A DNA stretch of 64,000 bases from Sinonovacula constricta (GCA_007844125.1 CM017558.1:25120071-25184070), one strand, 5' to 3'; numbered from the stretch's first letter, positions 26,571 through 40,711 are shown. Numbers and translations are program-made. Notes: generated by a model not told the origin, from the letters alone.

Positions 26571-29500
26571 GGAGTTATAGATTTGGAATGCTTTTGCTGA
26601 CATTGCATCCTACAGTCTACTAATCTCTCGTTGCCTAAAACGTCATCGGTTTTTTTCGTTGCTTTCTTTAACCTTTGCTGAAACAGTGTACCTAAACCTT
26701 CACGACCTAGGTGTGTTGCACCTACAGCCTCATCAGGTCACTTCCGTATCCTTTACAAATGCCAGCACTCTAATCATGCCATCACTTAAATCACGCAGTC
26801 AGTGTGCAAAGTCGCACCTTTGCAAACATGACTTTTTCAGCAATTAAGCTGATGTGCTTCTGTAGTTGTGTGGAGTTGTCATACAGCCCAATATTTATAA
26901 AAGATGGTGGTAGGCATTGCTATATATTTATGATGTGTGTCGATATTCTGCTCAATTTCGCTGATTGATATTTCATTAACAATCCATGACCATACAAGTC
27001 TAGGCAGCAAGATAAGATCTAACACGAAGCTTGAATGAAACTTAGAGTGTAGTTAATACTTAATGTGTAGCTATGTGATATCGACTTAATGTGAAATATT
27101 GACGTTAAGTGCGTGGTTACTAAGAGACCTATCTATATAATTATGAGTTAAAGATCTGTGCTGTATCAGTTTGACTTGTCATTTAATTATGCAATTTTGG
27201 TTGTATCGCTTGTTTTAAACTGTATGTGAAAGTTATAATTAGTTTTGGTGATGTGGTTAATTCCGGAATTAAACAGAAACAAAAAATATGACATACATAA
27301 TCTTTTAAATTAACATGTACAGGTAGGTTTTATATTTATTATGTTTATGCCGTATTATACAAATATTGGTTTTCGTTAGAGATCCAAATGCGAAGATAGC
27401 GTAGAGAAAAACAAGGAATTATTGATATAACTGGGGAATAATATTATTCAGACTCGAAAACGAAAAGTGACAAATCCTGCTAGAGAAAATACAAAATTCT
27501 CATTTTTCTTAAATGAATCCGTATATGATGTCCTATTGGGAGATATAAAATTATGAAATGTAAATAGGTTTGCTACATCAAGCGCACAAACAGAACAGAA
27601 GCAGTGAAATGAAACCGTTTGCGGTGAAACAATATAAAGGGTTGTAAACATTGTGCCTTTCAGATAGGGTATATACATATAAGACATATACATTTGTGTT
27701 AATATCCGCAGTCGGTAAATGTGCGCTATTTAATGATTTTATTCGATTTTGTTCGATTTTCTTTCCTCGTTTTAACTGTATCAGCAAATGATGTCGCATC
27801 GTGAGGATGTACCAAACTACCCGGTAGGTTTACTACAAGGACTCAGGGCAGTTCGCATCATAAGAAATCTGTGATAAATCAATTAACAATAAGACCAAAC
27901 CCGACAATTACCGCCTTGGAAAGGGCAGTTAGCATATAAACCGGTTGTACAGAGCTCTAATCCCGCACTACTTGATGGGTTTCTAGAATGCAAGCAATGA
28001 TAAGAAAGTTTTGTTTGACAAGTTATGACGAAAGCAGTGACGTCATTGAAAAATAATGTCCACATAGTGTTTAGAACAGAGATAGGTATTATTTTGATTA
28101 GAAAACATACAGAAAAAGTTAGTAGTAAATGAAATTAACTTTTCGAATCAAGAAGAAAAATGACTAGAGAAGAGTAAATGGTTTGAGCATCCTTTTCATG
28201 CGGAGATAGAATTGAGGAACCGAAGGCAAATGTCCATCAAAGAAAATGCACGTAACAATCCTTATAGGATGAATTAAATGACAACATAGATTACATGCAC
28301 GGGGAGATTTTTTACGACCGCCACACTTAACAAGTAACATTATTGTGATCATGAATAAGAATATCCTATGAGCATTGCAACATATACACAAATTGAAAAG
28401 TTTTCAAAGACAAACATATCACGCAGCAGACGAAGCGTTGCCGTGTGATGTCACATATGATAGTGCAAAGTGAAAAATAATGAAGCAGTTTAACAAAAGT
28501 AAACTTGAAAACATTTATTGCAAATATGATTGTGCAATCAATCATTTTATTCCGACAAAAAAAAGCGGCTTGGAAGAGTTTTATTCGTGTTAGAAGAAGA
28601 AAACATAGCCCTGCGTAAAGCACTGCTGAAAATCAATGCTTTTAGTAGATACCTGCATATCATTTTTAATCTAGTAGGAAAACTTATCTGAGGAATCTGT
28701 CGAAAGCAACAGTGTTGTGTTTAAACGTCGTTCAGATGCTTTAAGTAATATACATGTAAACGTTGTATTTGTATGTTTGGAAACTGTCTTCCTAAAGGCA
28801 CGAACATTGCGCAGTGAGTGAACGATTAATAATCAATTGTAATCAGACCATTGTCATTATAATCCGTATGTGAAGTACATTGTCCTACACAGATTTTTCA
28901 GGAAAGCTAGTATTTTTCAACTCCCTTTAAGCGATTGTTTTCACTCATTAAAATATAGCCAGAGAATGTCACAATTCATTCTTCATTTAACAATATCAAA
29001 CCAAATTGCTTCGATGACAACATCCTGATTGGTACATGTCCTTGCCATTTAAAAAGCTAGATCCAGTCTTATTGCATACAAATCTGTCGTATCACAGTCT
29101 ACTGGCATGTAAGACGCGGGTAATGTCAAGTGTATTTCATGCCATTAGCGTCTTTTATACCATATACTGGCTTTCCTTTTTACCAAATATTTGGAGATTC
29201 ATGACAATCGGAAAAGAAATCAGCCATCTTATTGGTTGAAATTATTAATTTCAAAAATCACGTTTATTAGTTTAACTTTCAGTTACAATGTTTCATCCAT
29301 TAAGCAGAAGCACACTCAAATTTAAGACTGGCTTGTATTCACTTTGTCTCAAAGTGGAAAATGAAAACTGTCAAAGTGGGTAGGTATAAATGCTGATGGA
29401 TATCACCGTCGTCTCGATTCAGAAATGCAAGCATAGCATGTGACGAGGACACCATTGAGACAATTAGACCAGAACAGCTAAAAGTTAATGATGAAGGGGC

Positions 29501-31559
29501 AACGAGGAAGGAGAAGAATTATTTAGCATTAAGTTATGGAGGACCGTGTAAGTGCTGAAATTAATGTTGTTTAATACTATGTGTTTGTATCCATTATTAT
29601 ATATGTTACTGTTTATTGACGACGATAATCTGTCACGTCTAATCGACATTGTGTTATATATGCTTGCATCAGTTTGATTTATTTTTACTTTGCAAACGAC
29701 ATCTAACGTACAATGCCGTAGACATATAAAGATAATTAATAGGCATGCATTTTCAACGTTTAATGTAGTTCTGTAAGGTTTTAAACTAAAACTTATTACG
29801 TTATCATTTAGACACTTTAAATTTTGGTAGCTTATAGTGTTTTGAGTGTTTTAAACATATAACAGAGACACAATATGTCGATTAAAGTGGCATTGGGCTG
29901 TCCTTGACAGAGAAAGACCGAGGACAGATGCCTCGGTTGAACTACCAATATAGCCAAGAATCCTTGTCAAATGCAACATATTCATATTAAAGTTACTTAT
30001 TATTTATATTAATTATTAATGGAAATGTTGTTTCAGTTGTTTATGGTAGGTTTAATTTTACGAGTGAAAACAATTTCATTTGTTATATCCAGTAAAATTT
30101 AGCATGATTTATTATTTCATTGGTTAGTTACATCTATGCATTTGTGGAAGGTCTGACTATAAGGTGACCCCAGTTAAGGAATTTTATCATCGGAACAAAG
30201 GAAGCGTCTGAGCTTGGGGACCAACGATAAATAGCAACACATATCATTTGATCATGTGAAAGCTCCTACTGCAATGAAATTGATACAATAATGGAGGTTA
30301 TGCTAAACATGTTCTATATCGATAACACAGCATGCAGTGTACATTATTTACAGTTCTCTCCAGTTATGTAAAAAAATAATCATTGTTGGTCTTATTTCCA
30401 TATCAGGTCTGTATGTAGTTGAAATATAAGGATCTTTTTAATACGTATACTGCCTTTCCTATGAAGTAATATGTACCAATATTGATCTGATATGGCTTCA
30501 AATGTATCGTTAGTCAGTAATGCAACAAAAGAAAATTATAACTGATTATATAAAACAAAGTTAAAATGAATAGTCGTAAATCAATATAACACATGTTATA
30601 TATTTTTGCCTTAAAGTCAGAATAAACTGCATGTTGGTGCATATTTATCACACTTAAGCGTAAATTTATTATTTGAAATAGTCTAGGCATATAAATAAAC
30701 GTATTGTGCATCATTAAAGCTCAAGAATATGTGTAAAAGTGAATTAAAATGAAGTAGGTATAGTTTAAAATCTATTTTTCTCCCAAAGGGATAACATCAT
30801 TTTCATACATCGTGATTTCTCTTGACAAAAACACATCTGGATAAGTCTGATAACCACTTTCATTAAAACAAAAGTAACATCTGTCTTAAAATAAATATAA
30901 TTAAAAAATAATTGAAACATGACTTTTGAGTGTTCATTCTATTTATAAAAAAGCACTTATCCTTGAATGAGAGAGAAGATGAACGTCATCAATCATAGGA
31001 TCTAAGCTGATTTTGCACAAAAACAGGCAGTGTTTGTATAAAAGTATGTAAAGAAGTGTAATACAATTACGATTTTACTTATAAAACAGATTGAATGATG
31101 AATCTGTTTGATTAATAAAACGAAATAGTATTAAATTTAATATGTTTGTATATAAGTGAAATAAGACTCGACCATTTAATGTGAAACAACTACCTAAACA
31201 AAGTGTTTCAGCATCTACTTCCTTACCTTGTATTACTTTGCATAATTTGTTTATACAATCTGCAGATACACATTAGTGACTCCTTTATAATAAATGTCAC
31301 GATCACAAATTGCTTGTATTGGTTTGCTTATGTCTTTTTTAAATGATGTTTTTTTATAAGAAACTCTTCTTTTTTCTTCTTCCGATTCAATTGGCAAAAA
31401 ATCAATTTAAGGTACATCCACTGTAATGGGACATCACTACCGAAATTGACATAATAAATATGTTATAACAGAGAAAACAATTATGTGTTTATAGATGCAT
31501 TTTTCTGATATGCTGTAATTTTATATATTGCCACCCTCGTTTGCTTCCGTGCTAACGTA

Positions 31560-31760
31560 TAAGCAAAATTGTGTGTAGTTTTCCGACTGGTCGGTTTGTT
31601 GTCGGGATAATGTGACAGGGCATGGTATCGTGACTGGTGTTCATGGCATGCTTTACTTATTTTTGGTAGCACTATATCTGCTAAAGACACTGTGTGCAGG
31701 TGATAACCGATATACTGTTAATGGTTCGTTAAATCAACCATCCAAACCAAACAACCTACC
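31560..31760 (+). repeat. Second SINE-like family, partial copy
   Basis: Shows CCGACTGGTCGG, GTCGGGATAATGTGACAGGG and GGCATGC in the same order as the copy at 39243-39560, then GGTAGCACTATATCTGC. The tail decays into AACC-rich sequence. Confidence 0.5.
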
Positions 31761-34176
31761 AACTAACCAAACCAACTAACTAAACAATCAACCAAACCAT
31801 TTTATTGCTCAGTTAAATTAGCAAGGGGAAACAATCTAAAGTCACCAAAATAGTACATGTGATGGGAATAAATAGTAAATAAAATTCTTAAGTTTCATTA
31901 TTATTTTAAATTAAAATAAGTCGTAGTAAGATTACATTGTATATATAGACAGTGCGCATAACTTATATGCAAGTTTATATAAGGTATCTGCCTTCATTTT
32001 TATAACGCTGCATTTGTCTGCTCAATGATCATTTAAGTACGGTACTTAATACGCTTTGCTTGTTTATTTATGAAAACAACAACAGCAAACAAACACACAT
32101 TATATGATACAAAGTAACAAAACATCTATCAATTTGAGTTTAACAAAAAATCGGAACGGGAAGAGATGCATAAAACACTAATAAATCTCCGATATACGCT
32201 CAAATAAATTTGTGATATCAAACTATTAGTCCCAAATAGGTGCAGTCAGTGTTTGTTGTACTCGTTCTTTACATACACATACAAAGTCCGGTTGAATAAT
32301 GTGTATATTTTAAAACAATATATGAATGAAAGTGTTTTGCTTCAAGACCAAATATGAAGTTTATAAAGACAACATGAATATGGAGATAAACAAGACAAAT
32401 ATGCGTGCGTTATTTGGAACAGATGTTTACATGAAGGGTTCGCTATTTCTTCCAGACAAAGTCTTAAATTTCAATATTTAAAACAAATAACATGGGTTAT
32501 CTTACTTTAACTAAATTTCACAACAATATGTTAGCAGTTGTTTGTTTCCACTTTGCGAAGCTATAAATGACATTTATTTGGATACTTTTACTCAGTTATG
32601 GCACATGTTTTACAGTTGACCACATTTCAATTAAAGACATTGAAATAAAACAAAAATAAATTTTCAGCAAGAAGTCAATCCAAACCTGCACATCATCTAT
32701 TCAGCGTAAACATGTATTTCTTTAAATATTAATAATCAGTCTTTTCAATTACATAGGGTTGTCATACGTCTGTTCTTTCCCAGTTACAGCTTCTGAAAAG
32801 AAACAAAGATCTTAATATTGAGGTAATGGGGTTTAATATTTTTGCTTTTATTGTTTACAATCTGATGTGCCTTGCCAATTTTCTGGAATAAAGACTGGAA
32901 ATTGCATATGGAGAAAGGACAAAAAATGGTCATTTACCCTGATTCTGGTGTTTTAATTTCTTTTTTACAGGGTTATCGGATTTCTAATAGCAACAACACA
33001 ATTAAATGGACAAAAGTCGATTTGTCTAAACAGAGCGTTTTCTATGCGAGTACAAATCTGGATCTTCTCAGTCATCCGAGAATACGATATCAGTTTTGTA
33101 AGGTTTATGTGCATAAAGAGTAGCAACAACATTCTTTAAGCGTTAATCAATCGATGTTCGCCCTTTTTATTAAAATATAATTGCAGGAAAGTTATTTTCC
33201 ACCTGTGGCGATTTAAGTTTACAGTGATGCTCATATTAAATAAACATTTCCTGCTCAAAGTCTAGTAGACTGACCTCTAATTCATTCAATATTTTAAGCA
33301 GAGGGTTAGTGATAAAAACACGTGGAAAATAGTAATTAAGTAAACAATTATTAGCGTCAACTGTTTTACACTTACCTACATTTGTAACGTAATTAAAACA
33401 TTAACAATATTGTAGTCTTCATTTAAGCATCACAGTAATACCAATAAAATATTTCAATATCTTGTAAGAACATGGCATAATACGTTATTTCTTTTATTAA
33501 TTTCGATTTTGACACATATGTTAACAGTATAGATTTGACTATTATAATTGCCAATTAAAGCTATGCACTTTAGTTGTTATTTTTCGAGGTTTATAACCTT
33601 AATATTTTTAATTCGTGCATACTGTTCATTTTCATTTAAATATCAATTTATTCTTCGATAATTTATATAGTCTATGCCCAAATTCCTTTTAAATATGATT
33701 GTTTGCCTCGCATTTGATGTTTTGCATAAATTTATTGTTTTTCATTAGTGATTACGTTTCATAATGATTATGTTCTCGCATAATGCTCAAATTTTGCTCT
33801 CAATTAATGTCAACTGTCCCTTGGAAAACAACACTTATAACAACAACATCTGTGTGTTTTGGAATAAACAAACAATAAGCATTTACCGGTTACCACACTC
33901 ATTTACCTTGAGTCTCCAAAGTAGCATAAGCAGACTCTTTAGTTGGATCCATTGCCCATCTCACTGAGGGTTCTTCGTATATGCGAATACTTAAAATAAT
34001 AAACAATTGAATTGTTATTGGTTAGACATAATGAGTAACATGTTAATGGTGCGCTAAACACGTCATTATAAATGTGGCTAAATATGTCTATAAATATTTA
34101 ATAAAACAAATAATTGTCCCTGTATTGTATATCATAATGTAATTTTAAAAGCAAAACCCCAATATGTTATGTATAT

Positions 34177-34182
34177 TTTATT
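34177..34182 (-). promoter_or_regulatory. Polyadenylation signal AATAAA of gene A
   Basis: A canonical AATAAA on the minus strand about 39 bases downstream of the gene A stop codon. Its closeness would give a very short 3' UTR. The area is AT-rich, so chance occurrence is possible, but position and strand fit. Confidence 0.5.
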
Positions 34183-34220
34183 TTATAAGACATTCAGTGC
34201 AAAACAAGAATACAAATAAT

Positions 34221-34504
34221 CTAGTGATGCTTAAAGTAATACCTTCGTTTTTTGTAGCGTAATAAAGCAACAATCAACCCAACAACGAGGAATGAGGTGA
34301 CCACACCCACCCCGGCACCAATAACTCCGTAAATGACGTCGTTGCTTTCATATTTGTAAACTGTTAGTTTCTCACACATACTGCCGTCGTATCCGTCATA
34401 GCAACCCGAAGGACAATCTCCAGTGACTGGGTCACATGACCCGTTCCTACAGGGCCCACACGGAGTGCAGCCGCTGCCGTATGTGTGGACAGGGCAGGTG
34501 ATAT
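34221..34504 (-). CDS. Gene A last exon: EGF-like module, transmembrane helix, short tail
   Basis: A 284-bp terminal exon with acceptor AG at 34506-34505 and TAG stop at 34223-34221. It begins with a compact EGF-like module (CPVHTYGSGC, CGPCRNGSC, GDCPSGC, DGSMC), a juxtamembrane stretch, then a Gly/Val/Leu-rich transmembrane helix starting near VIYGVIGAGVGVV and ending at LIVALL. The cytoplasmic tail is only 12 residues, RYKKRRYYFKHH; the basic cluster fits a stop-transfer signal. No NPxY, YxxL pair or kinase domain follows, unlike CED-1/MEGF10 engulfment receptors, so signalling would need a partner or the protein acts in adhesion. Confidence 0.85.
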
Positions 34505-34632
34505 CTGGAAAACAACAACTACAGCAACATAAAAATAAAACTAAATTTGAATTTTTCTTTTGACAATCGTGAGGGCAACTGATTTTTATGTCATAAGATT
34601 TAAACAAAATTGCATATCCCCTATGACTTTAC

Positions 34633-34833
34633 CTGATGGCACAATTTCAACTTCGCAGATAGTTAGGATTCCAAATCGTTGTATCCTTACATATCGAGCA
34701 GCAACGTCTTGCAGGAGAACCACCACTTTACTGTCCTGTATCTCACCATTTTGAATATGTGCCGGGTTGTCAGGAAATTCCTCTTTCAAACTTGTTAGGA
34801 TAGTGAAACCCACAAGCTGCCTTAAGATGTTCT
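34633..34833 (-). CDS. Gene A F5/8C-like domain, C-terminal half
   Basis: A 201-bp phase 1-1 exon with acceptor AG at 34835-34834 and GTAAA donor at 34632-34628. Contains VAARYVRIQRFGILTICEVE, the characteristic closing strands of an F5/8C or F-type-lectin jelly roll, and a short linker to the last exon about 130 bp away. Confidence 0.85.
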
Positions 34834-35600
34834 CTGAAATTCAGAAAATGTAGCAACTTACGATAATAATGGTAGACGATGTGACAACACATTTTTATCA
34901 CGACACTTTGCAACCTTGTGAACAAACTAATTTTACTTTGCTTTAAAGTTATATATGGACTTTCCTTTACATTCTATGCTTGTCACTCAAATGACTGCCC
35001 TTTCGGTAGTGACGAAATGTTTGCAATGAAGTACCCCCGTTGAAAAGGAGCTTGTGAGCATTAAAACACAGCAACGAATTACAATGGACGGTATATTCGA
35101 ACTCGTGTGGTTAAATTAACGCTGATCGAGTTTGATGAGTTTTAATGTATAATAATCTTGGTCAAAACCAAGACTAATAAGATAAGTCCGGTTAGGTTAC
35201 GATCGAGATTACGGGTTTTATTATATATAAATCATAAAAGCATTCCACATTCCATTGTCTGTAAAGTTTAGTATTCAATCCAGCTTACCTAAAGTGTGTC
35301 ACCGACACACTATATTATTCCTTTATTCCTGACAAATGGTTATTTTGGGCCTTTCATTAGCATATCAAAAGGACAAGGAGTCGGTAAGGTCACTTCTTTT
35401 TAACTGACAAATGAATTTAAAAAAATGATCTGAAAGGTAATTAAGTAAAACTAATGGCACAATCTACATTGGTACAGTTACTTTAAAGGCGGCTACTCGA
35501 TAACATTTGTACATTGCCTCCATCATAATAAAATACCATTTTGATTATCACTTATCTTGAAAGCACTATTTTTTGTAACATTGAGTTTACAAGAAAGTAC
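34834..35600 (-). other. Gene A intron splitting the F5/8C domain
   Basis: About 770 bp, AT-rich, nothing recognisable. Confidence 0.5.
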
Positions 35601-35816
35601 CATTAAGTCTCCCATAAACGATAACCTGCTTGAGAAAGATTGATCTTCCAAGATCGACTTGCCACCATGAACGGTATTCATAGGTCGTTTCGGAGCAGCA
35701 TCTGCATATTTCGGGGTCATCCACAAGCTTTCCGTCAATGGCCTTTGTGGCATCCATTCCGGCATGGACAGACGACATTGATACACTAACTCCAGTTGTG
35801 CGTAGTCGGAGTGTAC
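35601..35816 (-). CDS. Gene A F5/8C-like domain, N-terminal half
   Basis: A 216-bp phase 1-1 exon with acceptor AG at 35818-35817 behind a long T-rich tract, and GTACT donor at 35600-35596. Shows TTGVSVSMSSVHAG, ATKAIDGK, a CRCCSET cluster, WWQVDLGRSIFLKQV and YGRLNG. This is the same half-domain as in gene B but with the canonical WWQVDLG. The GR-x-N loop lacks the Asp seen in gene B. Confidence 0.83.
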
Positions 35817-38800
35817 CTCACAAAAGTATAGGAGAATAAAGTTTAAAAAAAAAACAATTTGAGTATGCATATCCACTTATGCGGCTGCATAATTCTGTAA
35901 ATTTCTACATATTTTCTTTAACGTTATAACCCTTAAATCTTCGAAAAGCTACGAATACATTTCTGGACATCAAGGATCATGAGTTATACCGATGTAATTT
36001 ACAGGCAGTTCTTGTTTTGCTGCTCAATGAATAAAGAAAAACGGTAGTGTTTTGTAAAAAAAGATATCCAGATAGACATTGTCTTTATATTTGACTTGTT
36101 TTTTTTTCTAGTGTCGTTGTAAGCATCTATGTCTGTGACTTTATTACACTTAATAGCTCTGTGACTTAATTACACTCAATAACTAAGAAGCATAACACTA
36201 TAATAAAGATAAAATCACCAAAACAAAAATTTATTTACATTTTAGTAAATTCTTTATTCACAAAGACAAGATCGCCTGGTAATAAAACATAACACGTGTT
36301 TATATCCACAAATTACTGTAATTTTAAGCTCTTTCTTGGCTTCGTGTCCAAAACGCGTCGAAAATCCAGCCAATGAAACGATGCGTTATATCTCTATTTA
36401 TTCAAAGTGCAATAATACATTGTGCCAGAAACAGTTGTTTTAAGGGGAAGTTTCAGTAATAGTGCAATATTAAGCTCTCTGTATAAAACGGGTAACACAG
36501 TATAAGCGTTATACATGTTTTTTTTTAATCTGGATGGCCAAATCAAGACTTATAAGATAAATCAGGTTAAGTTACGGCAGAGACATTTCTGGTGGAAAAC
36601 GACTGCTCGGTCTAAAGAAAAGTATTATGTCCTTCCAATATTATTTTTTGAATTAGAAGCACGACCAAACCTTACGACGGCTTTGCCGCGTTTTCATTTC
36701 ATTTCGGGTTGATGTGACTGTCTGTATAGTTAAAATACTGAAAGTACGAGCGTTTATTTTCCAAATTTCTTTATATTTAAGAGTACCATCTAATGTAATG
36801 CGATGATTCATTAGGTCGATGTTTGCCAATAAATATACATGAACATGAAGCGAAACCGCATGAATGACCGAAGATTGCCTACTATGTAGTCCCGCCAACA
36901 CTATTGTCAGTTATCTGGACACCATATCTTGAAACCCATACAGTTCAAATAGGATGCCCTTATCAACTGACATGATACTACATCCATTCACAGTATCATA
37001 GCAACGGGCTGACAAGCCATTGTGTTAATGCAAAATCTGTTGGACATGTCAACCGTTTTTGCAATAATCACAGCATTTTCAACAATTGTTGAAAAAATTG
37101 TTGGCAATCGGACCTAGTCCACACTTTGAGAAATCATTCGAACGTGTCTCAGATAACATTTTTTTCTATAAAATTTAGTCCATTATAGTCGCTTATGAAT
37201 CTAATCCACAACATTGTTTATTTTTACCAAAACTTGTTTTCGACTAAAACGTCATTTACATCCTTAATTAATCATAACTGATTATAACTCCTCTATTTTA
37301 TCTATAAACTACCTAAGCACATAAAGTTCTGAAGAAATACACTCTTTACAGAGTTAAAACATATATTGCAAAAGCTTTCATTGGAAAAGCTGTTGGACAT
37401 GTCAACTGTTTGTGCAAAATCCCAACTGCAACAATTTCTGCTTTTATTGCAAAAATGGTTGCAGCACACGTTTATGTAATAGAAAGTAAGTATTGTAATT
37501 AGAATAGTCGAATGAATGTAACGTTTAAGTTGCTATATTTTTATGTTACAGTATTAACCGTCAAGCGGGATGATGTCAAAGCTTCAAAACAACACCATCG
37601 ACCATTAGCCATTTGTTCAAAGGTGAAATACATCCGGTATTTAGTGTACATTGAGAATCTCTATCATTATTTAAATATACTTAAAAAAAGTATATAATAA
37701 AATCAAAATGGGTCTTTTCTATCCTTTATATTAAATTTATGACAACGCAGACTCAAAAAGGACATTATTTGTTTTTACTACTTTGTATATTTTAGTATTA
37801 ACAGCATAGGGCGTACATGTCGTAAAGAATGGAGTCATTTCTGTTTCATTTTTTGTTTATGAACAAAACAGAGGGAATCGAATCATGCTTAAAACGTATG
37901 TTGTCAACTTCCATCAGCATTTAAAATTAAAATGACATATCACATTATTATCACGAGGAAAGATGGCTTTAATTGTCGAAATCTAATCTAACTTACAGTA
38001 CTAAGGTAGAAAAGAGGTCAGAAAATGTGTCTGGCCCGCAACACTTAGTGTCATATAAAACTGCCAGCTCCATATGTGCTGATGGACCAGATGTGGCCGT
38101 GTGTATTGTTTAATACGGATGTAAGGGTATGTCACCTGTCTGATACACATGTTGTAAGATTGCTATATGACTATCAAGGAATGTTTAGAACACATATGCT
38201 TTATCTTTCTATTAAATAGTAACACATTTTATTTTTCTTAAAGCAAAATTACATCCTAAATATAAAAGGTCTATTTTGCGTCATTTTATTTTATGAGATG
38301 AAATGCAACAACGTCAACTCATTAAGTGATATAATGACTAAAACGTTCTGACAGTTTTAAGTTATTATTATTATAACCATCGAAATCTTTCAACACACAC
38401 GAAAGGATGAGTTGGTAAATTCATCATAATGTATGTTAGATTGTTTCAGTCTATTCACTGATGTAAACTATGGAAAAAACTTTCGAAAGCTATTATATTG
38501 TTCACTGTTTTTTGTTTCAAACGGTTTAAGGAGGAAATAATAACACGAAAGCTAGCACTTCAAGCGAGGTAACTCTATATCTTGTTATGGTCCCATTGGG
38601 CAATACATAGTCCGCTTACTCATTGCGTATACCTGTTCGGGCAACAAATGCTAAATTTAAATTAAATTAATCTTTTATCTTTCCACCCTGAATAGTTGGG
38701 CTTTTCTTCTGTACTTGTCTTGGTCTGACTCATTATGTTTTCATCGTGTTCATACATGCTATATATAGAACGTTGATGATTAGACCCTACTGTGTTATGT

Positions 38801-39668
38801 TGAATACCTAGACGTAAGACTATAACTAGTCTCGTTATGCTCAGAATCTTTTTCCCCTAAATATAATTATTATATTTCATTTATTAAAATGTGGATACAT
38901 AATAACTAAAGACATACATGTACTTATCAAAATATTTAGTGCTGTGATTGCATTTGTAAAAATAAATGATTTAATTTGCACAGAGAAGCTTTGTAAAACT
39001 ACACAATTATTGGATTGAATTATCAATAACAAGACAGTAATGTGATTTGAAATATATATTTGTTCGTGAATTTGCTGTCTTTAGGTAGGCAGAATAAATA
39101 GCGCTACTTATGTTGTCTTCCTTTTAGTAGATTCTCAACCAAAAATATGTTGTACTTAAATAGCAATGACATGTACAACAACAGCAACAGCAAACAACTG
39201 AAAAAGCTTGAGCCTTTTTCATATTTCAGTAGAAACAGCACCATTGTTTATAAAGTATGTTTATTGGGTTTATCGTCCCACCAACGGTATTTCAGTTATC
39301 TGGAGACGGTGTCAACGTGAACCAGATATAGTGTTGCCTTCACTGTGTGTAGCATGCCGCGAACACCTGGCATGATACGACATTCAGACGCATTATCCTG
39401 ACACCAGGCCAACCAGTCGTGAAACGACCCTTTACTTTTGCTTGAGCGTTAGCAAGGGAGCTATACCACAACCGGTTTAACGACTTTGCTATATCGCGAC
39501 CCGGGATCGGTCCGGGTTCTCCCGTACCTGGAGCCCACACTCTATGCGTTAAAGTATATCCAGCTATGAAAAAGAAAAACATTGAAGAAAATAAAACACG
39601 TAAAGCTGTGCATATTTATTCCTAGGACGTTGTAATCTAAACGTTTATTTGTTATAGAGTACGGGTAC
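35817..39668 (-). other. Gene A intron between F5/8C domain and EGF array
   Basis: Contains a roughly 28-bp motif repeated at 37038 and 37390 and a near-complete SINE-like copy at 39243-39560. A hydrophobic ORF abutting the acceptor at its low end (35876 downward) coincides with the polypyrimidine tract and is not taken as coding. Confidence 0.5.
39243..39560 (-). repeat. Second SINE-like family, near-complete copy
   Basis: About 320 bp on the minus strand: a head with CCCGGACCGATCCCGGGTCG, a body with GACTGGTTGGCCTGGTGTCA and GGATAATGCG, and a tail ending near ACGATAAACCCAATAAACA. Pieces of the body recur at 31560 and 11252. Resembles a SINE family I associate with bivalves. Confidence 0.6.
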
Positions 39669-39800
39669 CTTCCATGCATCTAGGTCCTGTATAACCATCT
39701 GAACACAGACTACATTCACCGGTCCGTCTGTCACACGACTCTTTGTAGCAATGTCCACATTTGTCAGCACAGTTGTTCCCATACATCATGCTGTCACATT
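39669..39800 (-). CDS. Gene A EGF-like exon, short type II
   Basis: A 132-bp phase 1-1 exon with acceptor AG at 39802-39801 and GTACC donor at 39668-39664. Reads ECDSMMYGNNCADKCGHC, ESCDRRTGEC, CSDGYTGPRC: eight cysteines, one codon fewer than other type II exons because the loop after CGHC is shorter. It is the last EGF module before the membrane-proximal F5/8C domain. Confidence 0.85.
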
Positions 39801-40711
39801 CTATATGGACAATATATATAACATTTTTATTTGCGTTGTTAATTTTAATATATATAATAATAAAAATAGGATCTTGTCGCATTTTATTATTCATGATTAC
39901 AACAACGTTATTTACGCATTGTAGCTATTGTAAAAATATCCGTTTGCATGTGATCTATGTTGTCATTTACTTCATCCTATCATGATTTGTACGTGAATTG
40001 TCTAGTTTCATCTACAGATGAATATGATGCTACAACCATTCACATTTCTTCTCGAATCATGTTTTTATTCATTCAAATACACACACACACACGCGCGCGC
40101 GCTCGCACGCACGCACACACACACAAACACACACACAAACAAACACACATACACACATATGTATATAATTTATTTTACAATCACGAAGTGTTTATAGTTG
40201 TTCAAATAGGAAAATATTCTAAAATAAAAAAAATAATATTCTACTTAATAGTTTTAAAACCATTTTATATCAGCTCTAAAAACAAATGATTACTTGGACT
40301 GTTAAAAAACAACAGCAACATCTGCCCTCTTTTCTATGATTGCCTTTGAGACTTCCTCTGCAATTGTAAGGAGAGCACACTGCAATGTTTTGTCTGTTCT
40401 ATTAAGCTGCTCGGCACTGTTGTAAATTTTACAACTTAGCCTGGCATGTGAATACCGTTGCCGTGTGCATTTTCAAATTGTAATATATGTTGCAATTCTC
40501 ATACAACCTTCAGTTTTACTTTCATGTAAATTAAGGATTACACTTCTTCTAGTACACTTTTCATTTACAACATCAACTATCGTATTAGTCTTGTTATTAC
40601 GTAATTTTATGTATACCTTTTCTTGTCATCTCAAGTAACATGCTCATCACGATTATTCAGTAACATGACGTTTAGCTAAACAGTAAGATTTAAACTATTA
40701 TTTTTCCTTAC
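39801..40711 (-). other. Gene A intron with CA/CG repeat
   Basis: About 0.9 kb carrying an alternating CA/CG-rich purine-pyrimidine tract near 40079-40161. No exon seen. Confidence 0.5.
40079..40161 (+). repeat. CA/CG alternating purine-pyrimidine tract
   Basis: CA repeats interrupted by GCGCGCGCTCGCACGCACGC, then more CA and CAAA units. Such alternating tracts can form Z-DNA. Confidence 0.85.

Noticed and set aside
29442..29560. Open plus-strand stretch ending near a GTAAG, considered as an exon
   Set aside because: No domain, no clear acceptor and no partner exon.
32872..33123. 83-codon plus-strand ORF
   Set aside because: No recognisable domain, no splice or neighbour context; not distinguishable from chance.
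35523..35876. Hydrophobic amino-terminal ORF (MDMHTQIVFFL...) as a signal peptide for gene A
   Set aside because: Its hydrophobic part is the polypyrimidine tract before the F5/8C acceptor and its frame disagrees with the domain frame.
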